Shown here in pieces: positions 26,485 through 33,067 of a DNA stretch of 64,000 bases; within the stretch, counting starts at the first letter, position 1; each line of letters starts with the position of its first letter. Source of the DNA: Trueperella bonasi (lineage in GTDB: Bacteria; Actinomycetota; Actinomycetes; Actinomycetales; Actinomycetaceae); the NCBI RefSeq assembly GCF_030811535.1, contig NZ_JAUSQX010000001.1:1488001-1552000 (forward strand), written 5' to 3'. Under the pieces are notes generated by a model. That model had not been told where the DNA came from and searched no databases. It worked only from the letters and a program-made list of their open reading frames with translations. The position numbers and the translations under genes were made by a program.

Positions 26485-26502
26485 GCGCGATCGCGGAAGA
26501 GT
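26466..26502. repeat. 20-bp tandem duplication at gene end
   Basis: CGCGATCGCGGAAGAGT occurs at 26466-26482 and again at 26486-26502, period 20 bp, across the stop codon of the FtsX-like permease. A short slip-type duplication. Confidence 0.8.
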
Positions 26503-26558
26503 GAAGGGCTTGTGTAAGTGCGCGGAGCCGAGCTTGGGTTCTGATCTTTCTTCTGCAC

Positions 26559-26620
26559 GGAGCACCAAACGGGTTAAAACGCCCTCGTTTGCTGCTCCCT
26601 GTGCCGTTTGGTGCTCCGCG
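26559..26620. repeat. intergenic repeat A, copy 2
   Basis: GGAGCACCAAACGGGTTAAA and the same downstream order as copy 1 (right arm with one changed base, GTTTGCTGCTCC, then GCCGTTTGGTGCTCCG). It lies between the FtsX-like permease and the LLM gene. Near-identity with copy 1 including loop sequence shows common origin. Confidence 0.85.
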
Positions 26621-26697
26621 TGCTGGGGTGGGTAGCGGTAAATCCGCTCGGCCGTGCTCGAAGCGATTGATGAAGAGCAACCTCACTCGACCCGTTG

Positions 26698-26747
26698 TTG
26701 AAAGTTAAACTAGAGTGCCTTAGGATCGGATCAACAACGACCTAAGG
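26698..26747 (+). promoter_or_regulatory. candidate promoter and operator of the LLM operon
   Basis: TTGAAA (26698-26703), a 17-bp spacer and TAGGAT (26721-26726) fit a sigma-70-type promoter. An inverted repeat CCTTAGG (26718-26724) and CCTAAGG (26741-26747) overlaps the -10 and the start site, a position suited to a repressor. The LLM start codon is at 26754 with AAGGTGA as ribosome site. Confidence 0.5.
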
Positions 26748-26753
26748 TGACAC

Positions 26754-27824
26754 ATGCAGTTTGGAATCTTTTCAGTCTCGGACATCACGACGGACCCCAC
26801 GACGGGCACGACGCCGAGTGAAAACGAACGTATCAAAGCGTCAGTAGCTATCGCTAAGCACGCCGAAGAAGTAGGCCTGGATGTCTATGCGATCGGGGAG
26901 CATCACAATCCGCCGTTCTTCTCCTCTTCACCAACCACCACGCTTGCTTATATCGCGGCGGAAACAAAAAAGATCATTCTTTCCACGTCAACAACCTTGA
27001 TCACCACGAACGATCCGGTCAAGATCGCCGAAGATTACGCAATGTTGCAGCACCTCACCGACGGCCGGATGGATATCATGCTCGGGCGGGGTAACACCGG
27101 CCCTGTCTACCCGTGGTTTGGCCAAGATATTCGCCAGGGCATTCCGCTTGCGATTGAGAATTACGCGCTTCTTCGCCGGCTATGGGATGAAGAAGAAGTG
27201 AACTGGGAAGGTAAGTTCCGCACGCCTTTGCGTGGTTTCACATCCACTCCGCGCCCGCTCGATGGCATTCCGCCCTTCGTCTGGCACGGTTCGATCCGAT
27301 CGCCCGAGATCGCCGAGCAGGCCGCCTACTACGGTGACGGATTTTTCCACAACAATATTTTCTGGCCGATGAGCCACACCAAGCGCATGATCGCCCTGTA
27401 TCGCCAGCGCTTCGAACACTACGGGCACGGCAAGGCGGAGCAGGCCATCGTGGGGCTGGGCGGTCAGTTCTATATGGCGCGCGATTCGCAAACCGCAAAA
27501 CGCGAGTTCCGCCCCTATTTCGATAACGCTCCCGTTTATGGCCACGGCCCGACGATGGAGGACTTCACGGAGCAAACCCCGCTCACTGTGGGCTCCCCGC
27601 AGGAGGTTATCGATCGCACGCTCGGCTTCCGTGAACACGTGGGTGACTACCAGCGCCAAATGTATCTGATCGACCACGCTGGCTTGCCGCTCAAGACGGT
27701 CTTGGAGCAGATTGATTACCTAGGTGAGATTGTGCCGGTGATGCGTAAAGAGTTTGAAGCGATGCGCCCCGAAGGCGTGCCAGTGGCGCCAACGCATGAG
27801 TCCAGGCGAGCGGGGGTGAAGTGA
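26754..27824 (+). CDS. LLM-class flavin-dependent monooxygenase, CE1758 family
   Basis: 356 residues. Luciferase-like TIM-barrel start (MQFGIFSVSDITTDPTTGTTPSENERI), the segment VYAIGEHHNPPFFSSSPTTTLAYIAAETKKIILSTSTTLITTNDPVKIAEDYAMLQHLTDGRMDIMLGRGNTGPVYPWFGQD, and a C-terminal AGLPLKTVLEQIDYLGEIVPVMRKEFEAMRP. This pattern fits the FMN-dependent CE1758-type group of actinobacteria, which is found paired with an FMN reductase. It overlaps that reductase gene by 4 bp (ATGA). It likely oxidises an unknown substrate with reduced FMN and oxygen in the cytoplasm. Confidence 0.87.
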   Translation: MQFGIFSVSDITTDPTTGTTPSENERIKASVAIAKHAEEVGLDVYAIGEHHNPPFFSSSPTTTLAYIAAETKKIILSTSTTLITTNDPVKIAEDYAMLQHLTDGRMDIMLGRGNTGPVYPWFGQDIRQGIPLAIENYALLRRLWDEEEVNWEGKFRTPLRGFTSTPRPLDGIPPFVWHGSIRSPEIAEQAAYYGDGFFHNNIFWPMSHTKRMIALYRQRFEHYGHGKAEQAIVGLGGQFYMARDSQTAKREFRPYFDNAPVYGHGPTMEDFTEQTPLTVGSPQEVIDRTLGFREHVGDYQRQMYLIDHAGLPLKTVLEQIDYLGEIVPVMRKEFEAMRPEGVPVAPTHESRRAGVK

Positions 27825-28534
27825 TGCGAACTGTTGTCGTATCTGCTTCTCTCTCAGAAAGCTCGACCACGCAGCAGCTGGGGAATGCGATCGCCGAAGC
27901 CGTACAAACCGAACTTGGTGGCGAGGTCGTGCACATGGCCTTGCGCGAGCTCGCCCACGCCATCACGGATAATATGCTGACCGGTTTTCCCTCCCCAGAA
28001 CTAGAAGCCGCTTTCGAGCAAGTAAAGGGCGCCGACGCCGTCGTGGCAGTTACGCCCGCTTACAACGGCTCGTATTCCGGCCTATTCAAATCGTTTTTCG
28101 ACGTGCTCCCAGAGGAAATGCTGCGCGGTAAACCCGTGGCGATTGGCGCGACGGGCGGCACGCCGCGGCACTCGCTCGTAACCGAGCATGCAATTCGGCC
28201 AATGTTCACGTACCTGCGAGCGGTGACGGCGCCGACGGCGGTGTTCGCGGCAACGGAAGATTTCGGTGCACACGCGGCGGACTCGGATAGCGCGGGTGGT
28301 GCGAGCTTGGGTTCGCGCATTGAGCGGGTGGCGCGCGAGCTTGCCACGATTGTGAGAGCCCAGAGTCCGCAGGCATTCGCTCAAACGGGTGGCACTACCT
28401 GGTCCGTGAGCGAGGCCGCGGTTGAGCACACTGAACAGGTAGAGACGGGAATTTCGAAAACCGATCAGCCCGATATTCAGGCAGCCCGCGAGCTTTTCGA
28501 CGATTTCAAACCGATGGATGAGCTGTTTGGGTAA
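27821..28534 (+). CDS. NADPH-dependent FMN reductase, CE1759 family
   Basis: 237 residues with a flavodoxin-like fold: VVSASLSESSTTQQLGNAIAEAV, then VVAVTPAYNGSYSGLFKSFFDVLPEEMLRGKPVAIGATGGTPRHSL, the FMN-binding and reductase signature. It corresponds to the CE1759 group known as partner of the preceding LLM monooxygenase, and it overlaps that gene by 4 bp, so the two are co-translated. It should supply reduced FMN to the monooxygenase. A long gene-free island begins after its stop. Confidence 0.87.
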   Translation: MMRTVVVSASLSESSTTQQLGNAIAEAVQTELGGEVVHMALRELAHAITDNMLTGFPSPELEAAFEQVKGADAVVAVTPAYNGSYSGLFKSFFDVLPEEMLRGKPVAIGATGGTPRHSLVTEHAIRPMFTYLRAVTAPTAVFAATEDFGAHAADSDSAGGASLGSRIERVARELATIVRAQSPQAFAQTGGTTWSVSEAAVEHTEQVETGISKTDQPDIQAARELFDDFKPMDELFG

Positions 28535-28683
28535 TGCGAAATGTTCGGCTGTAACGGTTAGGGTGTTGAAAAAAGTGTGACACAGAGCCTTTCTGACGAC
28601 GCTCACGCTCAGAACCCGGCTTTTGTCAGTTTATTTTCACGGCTCTCGACGTTGCCGAGTGAATATTCTTTAGAATCCGGTAT

Positions 28684-28700
28684 GGGGGGGGGGGAGGGGG
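28684..28700. repeat. poly-G tract
   Basis: An uninterrupted run of 11 G (28684-28694), one A, then five G. It lies about 150 bp after the FMN reductase stop and is not in a gene. Such tracts slip readily during replication. Confidence 0.9.
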
Positions 28701-28811
28701 AAGCGCCGTTTACCGTAGGCCAATAGCAGGCCAAGGCAACTAAAGGACTAATTTCATCGCCGCCGGAGGCATGTGTGACCGGTGGAGGTCCATTTCGCTG
28801 AGGGAGACTCG

Positions 28812-28912
28812 TGTTGCTCGCGGGGAACGGTAAGCCACGGAAATCGCGAAGATCCGTGGCTTACCGATCTACTTAGGAGCTACCGGCCTCCAGAAACAAC
28901 ACCAATCCCCGC
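28812..28912. repeat. intergenic repeat C, copy 1
   Basis: A 13-bp perfect inverted repeat GGTAAGCCACGGA (28829-28841) and TCCGTGGCTTACC (28853-28865), flanked by GTTGCTC upstream and GCTACCGGCCTCC then ATCCCCGC downstream. The same order of blocks appears at 41484-41590. Confidence 0.7.
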
Positions 28913-29079
28913 AGGAGTTACGACTTCCCGTCGGAGCGCGCGATCTCCGCGTGTGATGAGCAGCGCGCGTGGTAACAGTTCATATGGGACTTCAAACGGG
29001 AAAACGCAACGGCCAACAAGTTCACATTGATAGCCGGGGCACGTGGAGCCCGAAAACGGCTTATAGATCGAGGTACGCT

Positions 29080-29164
29080 TAAAAGTGCTGACTTTGAGCG
29101 TTCACGTCGATGCTCAAGGCGAAAAACGCGTTTTTTCGAGTAGAAATACGCACCCATCGAGTAG
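29080..29164. repeat. intergenic repeat B, copy 1
   Basis: 85 bp aligning without gaps over almost all its length with 54098-54183; about three quarters of the bases agree by eye. Shared blocks include TGCTGA, GAGCGTT, TCGATGCTC, an A5/T6 inverted core and TCGAGTAG. It lies in a gene-free island. Confidence 0.75.
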
Positions 29165-29321
29165 AGCGCGCCCACTACGGCTAGTTTGCTCAGGGGAATG
29201 CCTACTCGATGCTCAGGGTTTGTAACTAATTCTCATCCCAGTCTCTTAAGAAAAACTGTTCGGCCCCAATTTTCGTTTACTAACTCGCTGTTGATCAGCA
29301 ACCCGTTAACGCCCGCACAAA

Positions 29322-29894
29322 CTAGAGCGCCCCAGAACGCGCTGTACCTGCAAGCGGGCCGGGATCGAAACCTGATCGTTTCTTGCGGTAGACCGTCATC
29401 CGATATCGAGTGCCGTTCGCGGCAGTGTGCCAGCCGCGGTCCGGATCGGATTGGGCAGTTTCCCAATCAAAAGGGATCATTGGCGCGTATGCGTCGGCGC
29501 CCGGAACGTCGAGGTCGATATCTGTGACGACGACGCCGTCGGCGATTGCAAGCCCTTCTTCGTAGATTTGTGCTCCGCCCATGATCCATACGAGCGGATC
29601 AGATTCGCCCGAGCTGGCTTGTGCGCAAAGGCGTGCCATCTCGTATGCCTCGGCAAGATTTCCCGCTACGTGGGCACCCTCCGGTGAGAAATCTTGATTG
29701 CGGGAGAGCACGATGTTCGTGCGCCCGGGCAAAGCGCGCCCGCCCAGCGAATCCCAGGTTTTGCGGCCCATGATCACCGGGCGGCCCATCGTCATTTTCT
29801 TGAAGAAAGTCAGATCTTCGGGCACGTGCCAGGCCATCGTGCCGTCTTTGCCGATTGCCCGATCGTGGCCTTGGGCCCAAATCATGCCGAGCAT
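29322..29894 (-). CDS. folA: dihydrofolate reductase
   Basis: 190 residues. DHFR signatures: GMIWAQGHDRAIGKDGTMAWHVPEDLTFFKKMTMGRPVIMGRKTWDSLGGRALPGRTNIVLSRN, the NADPH-binding VWIMGGAQIYEEGL and the C-terminal YRMTVYRKK. It reduces dihydrofolate to tetrahydrofolate with NADPH. The start ATG overlaps the thyA stop by one base (TGATG), so the two are one operon and the enzyme directly recycles the dihydrofolate produced by ThyA. It has a C-terminal extension of about 15 residues after the usual end. Confidence 0.96.
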   Translation of the reverse strand: MLGMIWAQGHDRAIGKDGTMAWHVPEDLTFFKKMTMGRPVIMGRKTWDSLGGRALPGRTNIVLSRNQDFSPEGAHVAGNLAEAYEMARLCAQASSGESDPLVWIMGGAQIYEEGLAIADGVVVTDIDLDVPGADAYAPMIPFDWETAQSDPDRGWHTAANGTRYRMTVYRKKRSGFDPGPLAGTARSGAL

Positions 29895-30700
29895 CAGACA
29901 GCGACCTCGCCGCTGAGCTTTGGATGGTGGCGGTAGCCTTTGGAAGCCAGAATGTCATCCATGTCGTAGTCGAAGATCGACGGCGCTTTCTTCAGCTCCA
30001 GCGTGGGGAACGGGTAGGGTTCGCGCGAAATCTGCTCACGCACCTGCTCAATATGATTCGTGTAAATATGGCAATCCCCGCCAGTCCATACGAAATCACC
30101 CACGTCCAACCCGGTCTGCTGGGCCACCATGTGAGTGAGCAACGAGTAGGAAGCGATATTGAACGGGACGCCGAGGAACAGATCGGCCGAGCGCTGGTAT
30201 AGCTGGCAGGATAGTTTGCCGTCAGCAACATAGAACTGGAAAAGCGCGTGGCAGGGCTGCAAGGCCATATCGCCAAGATCAGCCACGTTCCATGCCGAAA
30301 CGATGAGGCGCCGAGAATCGGGCGCGGACTTTATCTGCTCGATTACCGCTGCGATCTGATCAATGTGCTCACCATGTGGCGCCGGCCACGAACGCCACTG
30401 GTAGCCGTAGACGGGGCCGAGTTCGCCGCGCTCGTCAGCCCATTCATCCCAAATTGTGATGCCGCGTTCTTGCAGCCACCGAACGTTCGTGTCCCCACGC
30501 AAGAACCACAGCAATTCGCCTTTAACTGCTTTCATTGCCACAAACTTGGTGGTAATGCGCGGAAATCCCTGCGAAAGATCGTAGCGAAGTTGGCGCCCGA
30601 ATACCGATAGCGTGCCAACACCCGTGCGATCAGTTTTCTCAGTGCCGTTATCCAGTACGTCTTTGAGTAGATCTTCGTATTGCCTGTTGATCTCGGTCAT
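29894..30700 (-). CDS. thyA: thymidylate synthase
   Basis: 268 residues, near the usual 264. All family landmarks are present: the dUMP-phosphate arginine region [23 protein letters not shown], the WxxEWRS-like region [20 protein letters not shown], the catalytic Cys in [12 protein letters not shown], and [44 protein letters not shown]. It methylates dUMP to dTMP with methylene-tetrahydrofolate. Upstream gene of the thyA-folA operon, with DUF2505 next on the same strand 22 bp away. Confidence 0.97.
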   Translation of the reverse strand: MTEINRQYEDLLKDVLDNGTEKTDRTGVGTLSVFGRQLRYDLSQGFPRITTKFVAMKAVKGELLWFLRGDTNVRWLQERGITIWDEWADERGELGPVYGYQWRSWPAPHGEHIDQIAAVIEQIKSAPDSRRLIVSAWNVADLGDMALQPCHALFQFYVADGKLSCQLYQRSADLFLGVPFNIASYSLLTHMVAQQTGLDVGDFVWTGGDCHIYTNHIEQVREQISREPYPFPTLELKKAPSIFDYDMDDILASKGYRHHPKLSGEVAV

Positions 30701-30722
30701 GGGGCAAGTCTAGCGAAGATCA

Positions 30723-31232
30723 CTATTGGTCCTGATTTTCTGACCGTACTCGGGCGATTTCTTCGTTGACGAGGACCACGTCGCGGGAAAGAACTTTTCC
30801 AGCACGTTCGATGGCAGCTTTTTCGATTCGTCCGCCAACGAATGGGATTTTCACGTTGATGTCGCCGGTGATCTTGGCCGGTGTTGTGGCCCCGCCGTCG
30901 CCTAGCACATATGTGAGTGAACCGGAGGCTGGCGCTCCTTCAATCGTGACGTCGTAGGCAAGGCAGGCGCCGCGGGGGTGCCCAGTCAGTTCCGTTACTT
31001 GACCGTGGAGCAACGCTTTCAGACCGTTGGGAAGGAAGGAACGTGCAGCGGCGGGTAGTTCGGAGTTTGGAACAAACGCGCGAAAGGTATGCGCTGTGGT
31101 TGTGCCGTCATACTCTACTTTTCCTCTGGCGCCAAGCTCTTCTAAGCGTTTTTGTAGTAGAGCTTTAGAGCCGAGAACTTCGAGTACGATGTTGATCGGG
31201 CCAACAAAACTGGTCTCAGATTCGAATTTCAT
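30723..31232 (-). CDS. DUF2505 protein (SRPBCC/START-like fold)
   Basis: 169 residues, no signal or membrane segment. It starts MKFESETSFVGPINIVLEVLGSKALLQKRLEELGA and ends with VGGRIEKAAIERAGKVLSRDVVLVNEEIARVRS, the pattern of actinobacterial DUF2505, a family with a predicted START-like ligand-binding cavity. Function unknown; ligand unknown. It is divergent from the PdtaS-like kinase (38-bp gap) and precedes thyA on the same strand. Confidence 0.85.
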   Translation of the reverse strand: MKFESETSFVGPINIVLEVLGSKALLQKRLEELGARGKVEYDGTTTAHTFRAFVPNSELPAAARSFLPNGLKALLHGQVTELTGHPRGACLAYDVTIEGAPASGSLTYVLGDGGATTPAKITGDINVKIPFVGGRIEKAAIERAGKVLSRDVVLVNEEIARVRSENQDQ

Positions 31233-31258
31233 ATTTCCTATTCAACACGATTACTCAC

Positions 31259-31264
31259 TATTGT
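31259..31264 (+). promoter_or_regulatory. candidate -10 box for a leaderless kinase transcript
   Basis: TATTGT ends exactly 6 nt before the GTG at 31271. There is no clear ribosome site at the right distance. The geometry matches the other candidates in this window (8406-8411 and 50735-50740). Confidence 0.4.
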
Positions 31265-31270
31265 GGGAGT

Positions 31271-32698
31271 GTGTCAACGCTTTCACGTATTTTGGACCGC
31301 GCCTCCAACCTTTCTACCGCGCAACGAGACTGGTTGCATAAGCTAACTGGAGATTGGCAGATCATTGCCGATATCTCCTTTTCGGACCTCGTCTTATATG
31401 TTGAGTACGGCGATGGGGTGATCGTTGCGGCGCAGGCGCGCCCGAGTACGGCGGCAACCGTACACCAGTCCGACTTTGTGGGCGAACAGCCACAACCGTG
31501 GCTTGAATTTGAACTCCGGCGCGTTGTTGCGTCCGGCGAGCAAGTTTTTTTTCACGACGACGAACACGCGGTTGACGTGCGGCTTGTGCCGGTGAATCAC
31601 GACGGCCAATTCATCGCGGTGATGGCGATGGTGACGGCGCAGCGAGGGGATCGAGTGCCCACCGAAATGCTGGCTAATTACGAATCAATGGCGAATGATC
31701 TGGCAAGGATGGTCCAGCAGGGGCAGTTCCCGATCGATGGATCGCCCTCGGGTTATCGCCATGGAACGCCGCGCGTATCGGATGGTCTGATTCACGTTGA
31801 TTCGGAGGGCAGGGCACTGTATGCCTCGCCAAACGCGATCTCGCATTGTCGCCGGCTCGGAGTGGAACAGCCGATTATAGGTTCCGTGCTTGCCGAGCTG
31901 GTGACGGGGGATTTTGAAGGTGTACAGCAGGTGGATGAGGCCTTACCTCTGGTTCTCATGGGTAGGGCTGCCTGGATGGCGGAAATTGAGCGGAACGACG
32001 TGGTTGTGATGCTGCGCGCGGTTCCGTTACGCGATGGGCCCAAGCGCGAGGGCGCGATTATCCTATGCCGGGATATTAGCGAGCTTCGTAGGCAGGAGCG
32101 GGAGTTGATGTCGAAAGATTCGACGATTCGCGAAATCAACCATCGGGTGAAAAATAATCTTCAAACGGTATCAGCTCTGCTTCGCATGCAGTCGCGCCGT
32201 GCCGGCTCTCACAAGACGCGAACGGCGCTCGATACTGCCCAGCGCAGGGTGTCCACGATCGCCGTCGTTCACGAAAAACTCTCCCAAACCATCGACGAGG
32301 TGGTCGACTTTGATCAGGTGTTCGTGCCGGTGATGCGGATGGTCCGGGATGTCGCGGTAACCACGAATCCGGTGGTGACCACCTTCAATGGGAATTTCGG
32401 CCGGGTGAGTGCGGAACAGGCGACGGCGCTTGGCGTGGTGATGAACGAGATCATTTCCAATGCGATCGAACACGGTTTACCCGATGGGGGCCGCTTAGAT
32501 GTCAAAGCGGAGCGCAACGGCTCTGAGCTACACATCGAAGTGGCCGATGACGGGGTTGGGATGAAAAAGCTCAAGCCCGGGTTGGGTACTCAGATCGTGG
32601 AAACCATGGTTTCCGGAGAGCTACGCGGTAAGATTGACTGGCATCGGCGCGAAGGCGGTGGCACCGTCGTCGTGCTTGACCTTAATATCCGAACCTAG
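31271..32698 (+). CDS. sensor histidine kinase, PdtaS-like
   Basis: 475 residues from a GTG. N-terminal GAF-type region (STLSRILDRASNLSTAQRDWLHKLTGDWQIIADISFSDLVLYVEY), a PAS domain (IHVDSEGRALYASPNAISHCRRLGV), then the HisKA_2 dimerisation helix with the phospho-His in INHRVKNNLQTVSALLRMQSRR (about residue 290), and the ATPase domain (VMNEIISNAIEHGLPDGG, EVADDGVGMKKLKPGLGTQIVETMV). No membrane segment, so it is cytoplasmic. In M. tuberculosis pdtaS lies next to whiB1, as here, with the same convergent orientation, supporting orthology. The partner regulator PdtaR is not in the window. Confidence 0.88.
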   Translation: MSTLSRILDRASNLSTAQRDWLHKLTGDWQIIADISFSDLVLYVEYGDGVIVAAQARPSTAATVHQSDFVGEQPQPWLEFELRRVVASGEQVFFHDDEHAVDVRLVPVNHDGQFIAVMAMVTAQRGDRVPTEMLANYESMANDLARMVQQGQFPIDGSPSGYRHGTPRVSDGLIHVDSEGRALYASPNAISHCRRLGVEQPIIGSVLAELVTGDFEGVQQVDEALPLVLMGRAAWMAEIERNDVVVMLRAVPLRDGPKREGAIILCRDISELRRQERELMSKDSTIREINHRVKNNLQTVSALLRMQSRRAGSHKTRTALDTAQRRVSTIAVVHEKLSQTIDEVVDFDQVFVPVMRMVRDVAVTTNPVVTTFNGNFGRVSAEQATALGVVMNEIISNAIEHGLPDGGRLDVKAERNGSELHIEVADDGVGMKKLKPGLGTQIVETMVSGELRGKIDWHRREGGGTVVVLDLNIRT

Positions 32699-32713
32699 CC
32701 CCAGTACTGAAAT

Positions 32714-32956
32714 TTAGCGGCGTGCGCGAGCGGTGCGGCGCTTGTGGATGCGGCGCTCATCTTCGGACATGCCGCCCCAGACGCCGGCGTCCTGGTTGTT
32801 CGCCACTGCCCAATCCAAGCAGGTCTGCTTAACGGAGCAGATTGCGCAAACGGCCTTGGCACGTTCAGCCTGTGCTATAGCCGGACCTGACGAGCCAATC
32901 GGGAAGAAAAGCTCAGGGTCTTCATTGAGGCATGCTGCACGATGGCGCCAATCCAT
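32714..32956 (-). CDS. whiB1: WhiB-family iron-sulfur regulator, WhiB1-like
   Basis: 80 residues. The four conserved cysteines are C9, C37, C40 and C46 (AAC, VCAIC, TC), the [4Fe-4S] ligands, followed by GVWGGMSEDERRIHKRR, the WhiB turn and basic DNA-binding tail. The start MDWRHRAACLNEDPELFFPIGSSGPA closely resembles mycobacterial WhiB1, an essential nitric-oxide-sensing factor that binds the primary sigma factor. Its position convergent with the PdtaS-like kinase is as in Mycobacterium. It is transcribed alone; a GCGAAT-CTATTCGC type inverted repeat lies upstream. Confidence 0.93.
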   Translation of the reverse strand: MDWRHRAACLNEDPELFFPIGSSGPAIAQAERAKAVCAICSVKQTCLDWAVANNQDAGVWGGMSEDERRIHKRRTARARR

Positions 32957-33067
32957 TTACGTCTCCTTGTGGGTGCGAATCTATTCGCGGGTTCATACGC
33001 AATTAACCTTCGCAGGTTTTGGCCCGCCGGTAAAGGGAAAAAACTGTGATAAACGCCTAAGAATCCG

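Larger units (their letters stand above)
28535..29321. other. 787-bp gene-free island with repeats and poly-G
   Basis: No credible gene is found: the short frames have no ribosome sites and no recognisable sequence. It holds an 11-G run (28684-28694), a C-family hairpin repeat (28812-28912) and a B-family repeat (29080-29164). The folA end on the other strand borders it. Confidence 0.7.
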
